This document shows, piece after piece, positions 34,348-42,853 of a stretch of DNA of 49,268 nt. The stretch is from Truepera sp. bin119 (GTDB lineage: Bacteria > Deinococcota > Deinococci > Deinococcales > Trueperaceae). Every line of letters begins with the position of its first letter. Within the stretch, counting starts at the first letter, position 1. The stretch covers positions 1 to 49,268 of the forward strand of contig MPNL01000025.1 in assembly GCA_002239005.1 (NCBI GenBank), read 5' to 3'. The notes beneath the pieces were generated by a model. It was not told the origin of the DNA. It was given only the letters and a program-made list of their open reading frames with translations, and made no database searches. The position numbers and the translations under genes are program-made.

Positions 34348-35304
34348 ATGGCGGAATGTTCCCAAGAGACATGCTTCTGGTCTGACGGCGCAGGATGCAG
34401 TCTGGGTTACCTCAACCCTTCGCGTTGTCCGGCGCTGGAGGCAGCACCGACGGCGAAGCAGGATGACCAACCATCACCGGAGGCGGTGGCCATGCCTTGG
34501 TCGGGAGGCGTGCTCGGCCTCACGGATCTCGGTTTTGTCGCGGGCCCGAGCAAGCCCATCGTGCTGGCAGTCATGGGCCCGCACAATGCGGGCAAGACCA
34601 CACTACTGGGGGCCTGGTATCTGTTGCTTGGATGCGGTCACCGACCGAACGACAAGCTGCGATTCTCCGGTTCCTGCTCACTTGCTGGATGGGAGAACGT
34701 CGCAAGCCCGCTGCGCTGGAAACCTGGTTCAGTCCCCCCCACCTTCCCGCCGCATACGTCCAGCACCACTGCACGAATCCCAGGGCTGCTCCACTTGGCA
34801 TTCAAGCACGGCCGCGATCATCGCACGGACTACGTGATAACCGATGCCCCCGGCGAATGGTTCCACAAATGGGCGGTCAAACGCGAAGCTCCGGATGCCG
34901 AAGGCGCACGGTGGGCCGCGGAACATGCAGACGCCTTCGTGTTGGTCGCGGATCGCCAAGCCTTGGAGGGATCCGAAATGGGCACCGCGCGCACCGGTAT
35001 TCAACTCCTTGCCCGACGCTTGGCCGACGAGCTTCGAGGGAGACCCGTCGCCCTCGTCTGGACCAAATCCGATGTCTCGGTCTCCGAGGAGATGGAAAAA
35101 GCGGTGCGATCCGCAGTGCTCAGGGTGATTCCGAAGGCTGTCGAATTTGCCGTCAGCATCATGCCCAACCCCGATGAAACCGAAAACGTGCAAGGATTCC
35201 TGGATTTACTTCGCTGGGTTCTCAACGTCCGGCGACCGACCGTTCAACTCCCGGAACCCGCCGACCACAATCCCGATCCCCTCTTCAGATTTGGCGCGAG
35301 GTAG
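34348..35304 (+). CDS. GAS GTPase of the double-GTPase 2 type
   Basis: A 318-residue P-loop GTPase. An N-terminal four-cysteine knuckle (Cys4, 9, 17, 27) probably binds zinc. The GTPase core has Walker A GPHNAGKT (77-84), switch II-like 'YVITDAPGEWF' (DAPGE 166-170) and G4 TKSD (239-242). This layout matches the DO-GTPase2 family, which is always found beside a DO-GTPase1. It starts 5 nt after the GASH stop with an AGGAA site. The pair is expected to work as a GTP-controlled switch that licenses the effector. No membrane segment is visible. Confidence 0.8.
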   Translation: MAECSQETCFWSDGAGCSLGYLNPSRCPALEAAPTAKQDDQPSPEAVAMPWSGGVLGLTDLGFVAGPSKPIVLAVMGPHNAGKTTLLGAWYLLLGCGHRPNDKLRFSGSCSLAGWENVASPLRWKPGSVPPTFPPHTSSTTARIPGLLHLAFKHGRDHRTDYVITDAPGEWFHKWAVKREAPDAEGARWAAEHADAFVLVADRQALEGSEMGTARTGIQLLARRLADELRGRPVALVWTKSDVSVSEEMEKAVRSAVLRVIPKAVEFAVSIMPNPDETENVQGFLDLLRWVLNVRRPTVQLPEPADHNPDPLFRFGAR

Positions 35305-35307
35305 GCG

Positions 35308-36141
35308 ATGGCCGCGCTCGATAAGTCCATCCTGCTAATCGGCGAATCCGGTGTGGGCAAGTCCCACTACGGAGCCCAGCTACTGAAGCGCCTGATGCAA
35401 GAAGACGGCCGAATCCGAATGCGCGGAGCAGCCACAAACCTCGAGCCGTTCGAAGCTGTCATGGCCCGTCTGGATGCGGGACTGCCCGCTGACCATACGG
35501 CCACCTCGGTCTACCATGAAAGCCGCTGGCCGATAGTCGATGACGAGGGACGTAACGCTCATCTGATCTGGCCCGACTACGGCGGCGAGCAAGTAAAGGA
35601 CATTATCGACGACCGACAGCTTCCGCGTATCTGGCTGAAGCGCATCGCCCAGTCCTCAGCATGGCTCCTGATGATTCGCCTTCAAACGACTCGATTCGAC
35701 GACGACATCTTCTCACGTCCTCTCACGTCCCTGAAGGAGAACAGCAGGGAATCCCGCGAAGGGCGACTCTCGGATCAGGCCCGCTTGATCGAGTTACTCC
35801 AAATACTGCTTTACGCCCAATCGACATTAGACAAGTGCATGGGCCGGTTGCCCCGTCTCGTTGTTCTCCTGACTTGCTGGGACGAGATAGGGAGTCCGGG
35901 AAAGCCGATCGACGTGTTGAAAGAACGCCTTCCCATGTTCGGCGACTTTATCGAGAGCAACTGGAAGGACTGTTCGGTGCTCGGAATGTCCGCGCTCGAG
36001 CGGGCGCTCGACAAGGAAAAACCCGACAAGGACTACATCACCCAAGGCTCAGAGCAGTTCGGCTATGTGGTTCTTGAGGACGGTACTCGCTCCCCTGATC
36101 TGACGCTCCCGATTCGAGAGCTCCTCGCCGACCCTCCGTGA
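35308..36141 (+). CDS. GAS GTPase of the double-GTPase 1 type
   Basis: A 277-residue P-loop GTPase with Walker A GESGVGKS (12-19), 'MRGAATNLEPFEAVMARL', switch II WPDYGGEQ (88-95) and a base-recognition-like TCWDE (189-193) in place of NKxD. These are landmarks of DO-GTPase1. The DYGGE of this protein and DAPGE of its partner are parallel, consistent with paralogues forming a heterodimer. It starts 3 nt after the first GTPase stop and overlaps GAP1 by 4 nt (GTGA). All motifs are intact. Confidence 0.82.
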   Translation: MAALDKSILLIGESGVGKSHYGAQLLKRLMQEDGRIRMRGAATNLEPFEAVMARLDAGLPADHTATSVYHESRWPIVDDEGRNAHLIWPDYGGEQVKDIIDDRQLPRIWLKRIAQSSAWLLMIRLQTTRFDDDIFSRPLTSLKENSRESREGRLSDQARLIELLQILLYAQSTLDKCMGRLPRLVVLLTCWDEIGSPGKPIDVLKERLPMFGDFIESNWKDCSVLGMSALERALDKEKPDKDYITQGSEQFGYVVLEDGTRSPDLTLPIRELLADPP

Positions 36142-37646
36142 CGGAAACATTGAGCGTTCGGGCCATGCAGATCGAGCAAGCCCTGTACGGCGAATGTCGC
36201 GGCGGGCACTCCCTTTTGGTCTCAAGCGGAGACGACGCGGTTTCGGCGGCGATCGTCCAGCGGCTCGACCTCCCCGATACGGCCCCGCCGAATGTCGAGT
36301 GGTCACCGTTCCTCCGCGGCTTTCCCTACCTAGACCGATATGTGCTGTCGCGAACCTTTCACGATACAGGCGCGTCGCGGGGTGGAATGGTCTTCTCCCA
36401 TGCCCTCCTGGCTCCCCTGGATGAACTGGCGGAGACCTCGGATCTGCAGCCTCTTCTGAAATTGCTGGCCACTTCCGACGAGCAACGCCCCGACGCCACC
36501 ACGGTGCGAATCCCCTGCACCGAAACGCCGATTCCCCAAGCCATTGACCTGATCGATGCAGCCGAGGCTCTCGGGGCGAGAGGAACATTGCCGGTCGTGC
36601 GCCTGGGCCATGTCGGGTTCGATGATCTTGTTGTCGCCTTGTGGGCGAATCTGCCGCCGGAAATCCGCCGAGGCTTCGCCTTTCGTCTGAGCTTCGGCCC
36701 GCCCGACCTCGTCGAGCAGCCAATGCCAGCACTGGTATGCACCCCCCGTGGGCTGGCGGCGCGCTGGTCCGAGTATCCGGTCATCCGCGCCGCTACGCCT
36801 AACGACCCAGGCTCCCTCGCTTCAGCGATCCTGAGTGGTCATGCAAGAGCAACCCCGCTCACCGAGTTCATGCAGCAGATGGAAGTGAAGCCGGCCACGC
36901 TTCGCAACCTGCGATTGGCCGAGCAAGCCTATCTCCTTCACATCGGCGAGCCGACGTTGGAGCGACGCGCCGGAGTCATGCGGCTTATCGAAAAACTGTC
37001 GCCGGATTCAGATGCTGGCAGTGATGGTAAGGACCTTCTTGTCCGACGGTTGTGCGATGCCTTGTCAGGAGCCGCAGCCGAAGAGATCTTGCGGCTACGG
37101 AACCTCCAGCTTTCCGCGTTCCCGGCGCCCACGCGGGTTTGGAAGACGCTCGAAGGATGGGTGGCCGGGAACAGCTTTGCCCGGGATCAGGATGTCGACA
37201 TGCTCTCCGTCCTCGAGGACGCCACAACCAGCCACGCCGCTGTCCAAGACTGGCGAGGTGCGATTCGGAATGGCCTGGCGGTCGCGGCACGCTCGGCCAG
37301 GTCCTCCTTTCCCAGAGCCTTCTGGCGCTGGACCAGAATCCGTCTCGAAATCGTCACCGCCGTGTTCCCCCATGTCCCCGCCGAAGCCGGGGTCGAGGAA
37401 CGATTGGCGAGCGCGACGCCCCGCACTCTCGATGAAGCGGCCGCCGGGACCCTTGAGCCGCTCGCTTTGTCTCGCGGCTGGCTTCGTCTCCACGGCACCG
37501 TCTTGTCAGCCAGTGCCTCAGCGTTGGATGCCGCGCGCCGGCAGGTCGCGGTCGATACCGGTTCCTCCTTCGTGGAAGGTCTGCGGGGGGCTCTCCCGAG
37601 CGGCAAGACGGCCGGAACGGTCGCGGGCGTCTCTCCGAAGCGCTAA
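36138..37646 (+). CDS. GTPase-associated protein 1 (GAP1), N-terminal part before frameshift
   Basis: Frame of 502 codons beginning with the GAP1-N1 signature 'QIEQALYGECRGGHSLLVSS' (about 12-31), then 'RTFHDTGASRGGMVFSHALL', and a middle domain around 145-400 ('LPPEIRRGFAFRLSFGPPDL'). In intact GAS loci GAP1 is one protein of about 850-1000 residues. Here the frame ends at 37646, while the rest of the family (KPAELVECALEIED...) continues one base forward at 37645. A six-G tract at 37585-37590 is the likely site: with five G the frame runs through to 38709, giving 856 residues. The last 18 or so codons of this frame are therefore probably missense. GTG start overlaps the GTPase stop. Confidence 0.75.
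   Translation: MTETLSVRAMQIEQALYGECRGGHSLLVSSGDDAVSAAIVQRLDLPDTAPPNVEWSPFLRGFPYLDRYVLSRTFHDTGASRGGMVFSHALLAPLDELAETSDLQPLLKLLATSDEQRPDATTVRIPCTETPIPQAIDLIDAAEALGARGTLPVVRLGHVGFDDLVVALWANLPPEIRRGFAFRLSFGPPDLVEQPMPALVCTPRGLAARWSEYPVIRAATPNDPGSLASAILSGHARATPLTEFMQQMEVKPATLRNLRLAEQAYLLHIGEPTLERRAGVMRLIEKLSPDSDAGSDGKDLLVRRLCDALSGAAAEEILRLRNLQLSAFPAPTRVWKTLEGWVAGNSFARDQDVDMLSVLEDATTSHAAVQDWRGAIRNGLAVAARSARSSFPRAFWRWTRIRLEIVTAVFPHVPAEAGVEERLASATPRTLDEAAAGTLEPLALSRGWLRLHGTVLSASASALDAARRQVAVDTGSSFVEGLRGALPSGKTAGTVAGVSPKR
37585..37590 (+). repeat. Six-G homopolymer at the GAP1 frameshift
   Basis: CTGCGGGGGGCTCTCC. Removing one G joins the two GAP1 frames without a stop codon. It may be a sequencing error, a mutation, or a slippage tract switching expression of the GAP1 C-terminus and its adaptor. 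Confidence 0.6.
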
Positions 37647-38709
37647 GCCAGCAGAACTGGTCGAGTGCGCGCTGGAGATCGAAGACCCGCGCATGCCACG
37701 ACTTGCGGGTGAAGCTGTCGCCAGGGACCCAAAGCTGTTGGCCGGACTCGATCTCACGCCGACCACGGCACAGGCGATCTGGCGCGAAGCGCTAGCGATA
37801 GAGCCCGAGTCCTGGCAAGGCCCGACCGATCCGGCGGCGGCGTTTCATTCGATACTCGACCGCCTCCTGGACGGCAGCCAGTCAGATCCAATGCTGCTTG
37901 AACAATTGTCGGGTACACCCGTCGCCGATCTTGCGAACTATCCCCGCCGACCGGAAATCTGGTCTCGCATTGGAGATGGTGCACGCCGCAACCTTCTGAC
38001 TGCAACCGCCAACGGGTGGCTCAACAACGCGGCCAGCGCGGGAATCCCCTTTGTCCCCGAGCACGATCTGCAAACCGCCCTCCTGGAGGCCGACGAGCTC
38101 GAGCGGACGCTCGATGCACTGATCCCCGACCGTGTCGGCTCCGCTGTCCGAATCGTTACCGCTCTCAGTCAGTACGACCAGCAACGATTCCTGCAACTAC
38201 TCACGAAATTGACATCACGCACGATGTCTTTGCCCACTCCCGATGCCAAGGGTATCGGTCGTCTGGTACTGGAACGTCAATGGGAGGATGTGGCTGCGTA
38301 CCTGCTCGGTCAATTCAAGTCCGGCCGGCGGGACCTCAAACCTGCGCTCCGCGCCTGCTGTGACATGCTCGATCGGTGGGGACGTTTCATTGTTGGGCTG
38401 GTACCGATCTCCGAGTCCGAGAAGTGGGAGGCGTTCCAGGAACTGGCTGCCGAACTCTACCCCGGCGGTCCGGACGAAGACGGATTGTGGGAGCGTGCAG
38501 GTGCAGACGACGCCGACCTGTCAACCAGCGGAGACGGGAGGACGCGATGGCGGAACGCCATACGGAAAATGCGCAATGGAAAAGGACCGACTCCGTCCGC
38601 GCTATTGGCCAGGATGAAGGAGGATTTCCCCAACAACGAGCGAATTCTCCACCTTGCGGGCGATCCCATCTTCGGTGGAAGCGTCGTAGATGATGTGCGA
38701 GATGCATGA
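37591..38709 (+). CDS. GAP1, C-terminal part after frameshift, with EAD1 adaptor
   Basis: In the +1 frame the protein continues with 'AKPAELVECALEIEDPRMPR' and a helical GAP1-C region, and ends in about 85 residues that match an EAD1 effector-associated domain: 'LYPGGPDEDGLWERAG', 'GRTRWRNAIRKMRNGKG', 'MKEDFPNNERILHL'. The same pattern closes the caspase protein next door. A separate start (ATG 37693) is conceivable but has no ribosome site, so this is best read as the second half of one gene. Its stop overlaps the caspase start by 4 nt. EAD domains are death-like adaptors that pair with the same domain in effectors. Confidence 0.72.
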   Translation, partial: LSRAARRPERSRASLRSAKPAELVECALEIEDPRMPRLAGEAVARDPKLLAGLDLTPTTAQAIWREALAIEPESWQGPTDPAAAFHSILDRLLDGSQSDPMLLEQLSGTPVADLANYPRRPEIWSRIGDGARRNLLTATANGWLNNAASAGIPFVPEHDLQTALLEADELERTLDALIPDRVGSAVRIVTALSQYDQQRFLQLLTKLTSRTMSLPTPDAKGIGRLVLERQWEDVAAYLLGQFKSGRRDLKPALRACCDMLDRWGRFIVGLVPISESEKWEAFQELAAELYPGGPDEDGLWERAGADDADLSTSGDGRTRWRNAIRKMRNGKGPTPSALLARMKEDFPNNERILHLAGDPIFGGSVVDDVRDA

Positions 38710-39845
38710 ACGGACCCGGATTGGAGGCGGATGGCGTGGAAGACATCTTGCCAAACAACGCGAAGGTGACAGGAGGTTTCGCCACCGGACATGCCGTCGT
38801 CATTGGAGTCGCGAACTACAGGAACGCATCGCCGCTGCCCGATGCAGTGCTGAACGACGCGCAGGATGTCGCGGCAGTCCTGAAGTCCAATGTTTACTGT
38901 GGCTACGATGCACGCAACGTCCATTTGTTGCTCGACGGCGATGCCACGCTGGACCGGATCAGGGCAGCCCTGGCCTCCGTGTCCTGGACCAGCGGAGCTG
39001 ACGACACCGTCGTTATCTTCTTCTCCGGGCACGGTGCCCGTCTCGGCGATCCCGCCGACCTCGAAAGCGCCCTTCTGCCGGTCGAATGCGACGCACGGAA
39101 CCTGGATGCCACGAGCCTGTGCGAGCCGGAATTTTCCGCCGCGCTTCAGCGTTTCGCCGCGCAACGTGTGCTTGTCCTGATCGACGCTTGCCACTCTGCC
39201 GGAGCCGGGAACTTCAAGGGAGGTCGAGCGGGGAAGCCGCCTGCTCTCGGCTATAGCGAGAAGTCTCTCGCACGCCTGGCCCAAGGGACCGGGCGGGTTC
39301 TGATCGCGTCATCGAGAGCGACTGAAGAATCCCTCGTCTTCTCGAATGCCCGCAACAGCGTGTTCACCTCCCATCTACTGGACGCCTTGCGCGGCCAGAC
39401 ACGGACGAGCGGAGACGGTGTCATCCGCGTGTTCGAGATCTTCAACTATATCTCCGAGAAGGTGAAGCGCCAAGTGCCGGGCCAGCAGCATCCGGTCTTC
39501 AAAGCGAACGACCTCGAAGACAACTTCCCTGTCGCGCTCGACCGAGGCGGGGTCAAGTCCAGCCCTCCGCCACCCGCTTTTGCAGCCAATCCTGACGTCT
39601 GGGACCAGCTTGGAGACCTGATGCCGGATCTCTATCCGGCAGGACCCACGGATCAGGAAATCTGGGCGCGTGCGGGTGGTGATCCGTCTCGCTTGCACCT
39701 GAACGATACCGGGCGCGTTGCCTGGTTCAGGGCTTTGCGTATGCTCCGGCACGGTGGCGGCGGATCGGGAATTCGCAGGGAAACCCTGATTCGAATTGCG
39801 CTTGAGGACTACCCCCATCATCCTGCCTTGTCCGCACTGTTGTAA
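38706..39845 (+). CDS. Caspase-like protease effector with C-terminal EAD1
   Basis: A 379-residue protein. Residues about 27-275 form a peptidase C14 caspase fold: 'VVIGVANYRNASPLPDAVLN', catalytic His109 in VIFFSGHGA and catalytic Cys162 in VLIDACHSAG; the later 'VLIASSRATEESL' segment is also typical. A proline-rich linker (282-295) leads to EAD1 (about 297-379) with 'LYPAGPTDQEIWARAG', 'GRVAWFRALRMLRHGGG' and 'ALEDYPHHPALSALL'. The matching EAD1 in GAP1 suggests recruitment by like-with-like contact. It is the terminal, toxic part of the operon: activation would cleave host proteins. Catalytic dyad and length are complete. Confidence 0.88.
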   Translation: MNGPGLEADGVEDILPNNAKVTGGFATGHAVVIGVANYRNASPLPDAVLNDAQDVAAVLKSNVYCGYDARNVHLLLDGDATLDRIRAALASVSWTSGADDTVVIFFSGHGARLGDPADLESALLPVECDARNLDATSLCEPEFSAALQRFAAQRVLVLIDACHSAGAGNFKGGRAGKPPALGYSEKSLARLAQGTGRVLIASSRATEESLVFSNARNSVFTSHLLDALRGQTRTSGDGVIRVFEIFNYISEKVKRQVPGQQHPVFKANDLEDNFPVALDRGGVKSSPPPPAFAANPDVWDQLGDLMPDLYPAGPTDQEIWARAGGDPSRLHLNDTGRVAWFRALRMLRHGGGGSGIRRETLIRIALEDYPHHPALSALL

Positions 39846-39874
39846 TGTTTCGCCGGTTGCTCAGCGCCGCCGTT

Positions 39875-40036
39875 CAACCGAACTCTCGCGGCAACTCTGC
39901 CGCGCTTCCCCACACTTCCATCACTTCAACGAGTGCGGTGTTCACCCCCAACCCCCTCTCGGGCCGTAGTCCCTCGCGTCGGGCCAGCTGTCGGTAGAAC
40001 CCGCGCTCCATCTGGAACCCGTCGCTGAAGAGACGG
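39875..40036 (-). pseudogene. C-terminal fragment of an unidentified protein
   Basis: A minus-strand frame reads 'SDGFQMERGFYRQLARREGL' and 'LGVNTALVEVMEVWGSAAEL' and stops at 39875. It looks like genuine coding sequence (charged, helical, no low complexity) but begins just after an in-frame TGA and has no start. I cannot name the family. It is probably the tail of a gene replaced when the region was rearranged. Confidence 0.3.
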
Positions 40037-40111
40037 GGGACCCGCTGGCGTCAGGAAGACCCCAATGCGTCCAGGCATGGGCTATTGCCATCGGTCTTGA
40101 CCCTCTTATAG

Positions 40112-42406
40112 TCACGCCGATTCCTCCCGGCTGCCAGAATCTTCTTGCTCTTGGTCAGCTTCCGACTCGGCCGCAAAACGCCCGGCGAGTAGGTAGCTAT
40201 ACAGCTTGAGAGCGAGCCGCTCTTCGTGCTGCTCCAGCCAGCGCCGGGCGGCCGACGGAAGCACCATCGTCCGGCACGGCTCGTCTGCAACCACCGAGGT
40301 CGCTCTCTCGTCCAACGCGTCGGCCGGCCAGATCGCGTCACCAGGGATGAACTGATAGAGACGCGCACCAGCACTATCGTAGGCGGAAGCCCGGCCGGAA
40401 AGCAGCAGTTGCAGACCTTCGCCCGGCGCACCCGGTCCTGAAAGGGCCTCGTCGGCGGAGTATTGGTGAGGGGTCAGCCACCTTCGTAGTTCTTTCACCA
40501 GGTCCTCGAAATGAATTTGCCGCTCCAGATGGCGCTCGAGGTCACCGACCGCGTGCTCCAGCAGTGAGGTGCGCCGCTTGTCTGTCAGGTTCGCGTCCGC
40601 CCTCCAAGCCGCAATGACGATCTCCTCACAGCGCTCGAGGGCACGGTCCGCATTCGGCTCAAGCAGCAACTCCCCAAATACCAAAGGGGGAAGGTTGCGC
40701 TCCAACCCGGTCCGCAACTGCCCTGACAAAGCGCTCAGTACCACCTGCACCCCGGCCGCGTTCGCTGTCTGCAGGAACCTGCCAAGGACGCTCACCGCCG
40801 AGAAGTCGAAGCCCGAGACGGCGGCGAAATCCAGCAGCAGGCAGGCGGGACGCGAAGGGCCGGCCAGGGACTTCTTGAGCTGATCGGCCAGAGGGCTGAC
40901 GCTGCCGAAGAAGATGTAGCCGCGCAGCCGGTAGGCCTGCACCTGCTCGCCCTCCGCCAACAGGATGGCGCGATCGGGTACGGGACGGGCCTTGTGGCTC
41001 TGCCATTCGCGCGCGGTGAACCGGGATTCGATCGGGCTCCCCTGGCTGAGGCGCACGGCAAAAAAGACGAGGGTGGCCAGCATCCCAGCGCCCACACCCT
41101 CGAACAGCCCGAAGGAGATGATCATAACGAAGATCAGCAGAATGATGCCGTACTCGGACCAGGGGAGTCGCCTGCGGCTCCTCATAAGCCCTTCGTCCAG
41201 CATGCCGAGGCTGGCAAAGATCAGAATCCCTCCTACCAGCGGCGTCGGGACGATCTCCAGCACCCCGTCGCCAAGGAACAGCGCGCCCCCGATGACAAGG
41301 GCCGCGACCAAGCCGGTCAGCCGGGTGGTGGCCCCTAATAGCTTGCTGCGCAGCGAAGAGGGCACAATCAGGGTCGCCACTGTCCCGCCGCCCAGACCGG
41401 CAACCACGCTCGCAAACCCAGTCGCTCTGAACTCGCGGTCCCAGTCCAACTCCTGATTCCCGGCTAGCTCGAGCCCGGCGACATTCAGGATGACGCAGAT
41501 GAAAGCGATCAGCATCAGCGTCAGCATGTTGGGTAGCTGACCGGCCAGCGCAGGCCAGTCCACCTGCACCAGATCGGCGGGCCCTAAGGCCGGCCACAGC
41601 CCTCCGTCCGCCGTGCTCGTGAGCAGCAGGCCCGCCGCTCTCGCCTCGTCGCCGGAGATGCCGAGGGTGGCAAGGGCAAGATGGTAGGCACCGACGGCGA
41701 GCGCGACACTAACCGGCAGGATCAGCGCATTGCCCCAGCGCTTCAGCGCGAAGTAGAGGGCGATCCCATACGCCGCGCCGGGGCCCCACTTCCACAGCAA
41801 GGGAGACTCCAAGAGCGCTGGAACCGCCCGCCAATCCGGATCCGCCCCCATCAGGGACATGGCCGCCAAGCACACGACTCCTCCGATTCCAGCTACGAAT
41901 CCGGCTGCCACCGGATAGGGGATGAAGCGCACCAGGTTGGCGAGGCGAAAACGTCCGACCATGAGACAGCACACCCCGGTGGCCACTGCGCTGATCATGA
42001 GCGCGGCCGCCGTGGTGACGAACAGCGCCTCACCACGTGCGTCCACCCTGGTTGCGATCGAGGCCATGACGATCACCAGCGCGGGAGACAGCCCCGAAAT
42101 CGCCCCGCGATAGCCGCTTGCGAAGGCGACGACCAGGCAGGCGGCGAAGTTTCCGAACAGCACCAGGCCGACGCCCTGAGAGGAAAAGGGAGCCAACGAT
42201 CCGGAGAAGATGAAGCTCCCGAAGGCAACCTGGGCGACGAGCAGACCCAGACCCGAGGTGAATCCGGCCGACAACGCCGGAATCGCCTTCGCGGACAGGA
42301 TGTCCGCGCGAAGCTCGGACCCAAGACCCCGGAGTGAGGATCTCACCCCGACCGCTTCTCGGGGTAGACGCTCGGGGCGCTGACCAGCCTCACCCAGTGC
42401 CCGCAA
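40112..42406 (-). CDS. SulP-family anion transporter with STAS and cNMP-binding-like domains
   Basis: A protein of up to 764 residues. About 12 membrane segments (residues 40-430) carry SulP landmarks ('GYRGAISGLSPALVIVMASI', 'FIPYPVAAGFVAGIGGV', 'STADGGLWPALG'). A STAS domain follows (about 490-600; 'LLLDFAAVSGFDFSAVSVLG'). The C-terminus (about 645-750) resembles a cyclic-nucleotide-binding beta-roll ('GLQLLLSGRASAYDSAGARL'), without a convincing phosphate cassette. Substrates of the family are sulfate, bicarbonate or other anions; which one is unknown. The TTG at 42406 and a GTG at 42346 are both possible starts; neither has a strong ribosome site. Confidence 0.82.
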   Translation of the reverse strand: MRALGEAGQRPERLPREAVGVRSSLRGLGSELRADILSAKAIPALSAGFTSGLGLLVAQVAFGSFIFSGSLAPFSSQGVGLVLFGNFAACLVVAFASGYRGAISGLSPALVIVMASIATRVDARGEALFVTTAAALMISAVATGVCCLMVGRFRLANLVRFIPYPVAAGFVAGIGGVVCLAAMSLMGADPDWRAVPALLESPLLWKWGPGAAYGIALYFALKRWGNALILPVSVALAVGAYHLALATLGISGDEARAAGLLLTSTADGGLWPALGPADLVQVDWPALAGQLPNMLTLMLIAFICVILNVAGLELAGNQELDWDREFRATGFASVVAGLGGGTVATLIVPSSLRSKLLGATTRLTGLVAALVIGGALFLGDGVLEIVPTPLVGGILIFASLGMLDEGLMRSRRRLPWSEYGIILLIFVMIISFGLFEGVGAGMLATLVFFAVRLSQGSPIESRFTAREWQSHKARPVPDRAILLAEGEQVQAYRLRGYIFFGSVSPLADQLKKSLAGPSRPACLLLDFAAVSGFDFSAVSVLGRFLQTANAAGVQVVLSALSGQLRTGLERNLPPLVFGELLLEPNADRALERCEEIVIAAWRADANLTDKRRTSLLEHAVGDLERHLERQIHFEDLVKELRRWLTPHQYSADEALSGPGAPGEGLQLLLSGRASAYDSAGARLYQFIPGDAIWPADALDERATSVVADEPCRTMVLPSAARRWLEQHEERLALKLYSYLLAGRFAAESEADQEQEDSGSREESA

Positions 42407-42577
42407 CCCTGCGAATGAGGGCGCGGACTACCTGGCCGCTCGACGACGCACCGGGCAACCGATGCTGGAAACCACCGGGCCCTTCGCGCCCATGAGGTGC
42501 TGCAATAGGGGTCTCGCCATCCGGTGGCACGCTCAACCCGGCGACTGAGGTGATTTGACGGAAATACCCCGCAAAGC

Positions 42578-42690
42578 ATAAGTAGGTAGACATTATGACT
42601 GGAAAACCTGAGGCTACACTTCCGATCCCTGTCCAGCGCGCCTTGAGGAAGCTTGGCGCGGATATTCGGGATGCTCGCCGCCGCAGACGC
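42578..42690 (+). repeat. Partial duplicate of the hipB 5' region
   Basis: Bases 42578-42690 match 45633-45745 in the same orientation and at a constant offset of 3055, including an uninterrupted stretch around CGCGCCTTGAGGAAGCTTGG. The copy includes about 17 bases of upstream sequence, so the promoter-proximal region was duplicated too. Confidence 0.85.
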
Positions 42691-42771
42691 AGGCTCTGGA
42701 TCGCGTCCGCCACCTCGTCGCGCTCCTGCTGGCTCCGGAGGGACTCTGAGAGGTGTTCCACCTTGCGCTAG
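42595..42771 (+). pseudogene. Truncated hipB copy
   Basis: ATG 42595 opens MTGKPEATLPIPVQRALRKL, followed by GADIRDARRRRR, the same 32 residues (with substitutions) as the intact HipB at 45650. From 42691 the sequence is unrelated, and the frame closes at 42771. The helix-turn-helix is lost, so no antitoxin function is expected. The sequence beyond the break, read on the minus strand, contains 'VEHLSESLRSQQERDEVADA', which may be a fragment of yet another gene. Confidence 0.75.
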
Positions 42772-42853
42772 TAGCCTGATTCGAGAGGGGGGCGGGCGCT
42801 CGGGATAGACGGCGGCAGGAAAACCCTACTCACCACGCAGGAACACCGGACAG

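Noticed and set aside
37012-37590. Plus-strand frame overlapping the GAP1 N-terminal part, as a separate gene
   Set aside because: It is a shadow of GAP1-N until the frameshift; only the part after about 37590 resembles GAP1.
37640-37650. Programmed +1 frameshift at CGC-TAA-G, as in release-factor 2
   Set aside because: The codon before the stop is not slippery and there is no upstream Shine-Dalgarno-like stimulator; the G6 tract explains the shift better.
40659-41597. Long minus-strand frame overlapping the SulP gene
   Set aside because: Arg/Ala-rich out-of-frame shadow; SulP membrane segments and STAS are in the other frame.
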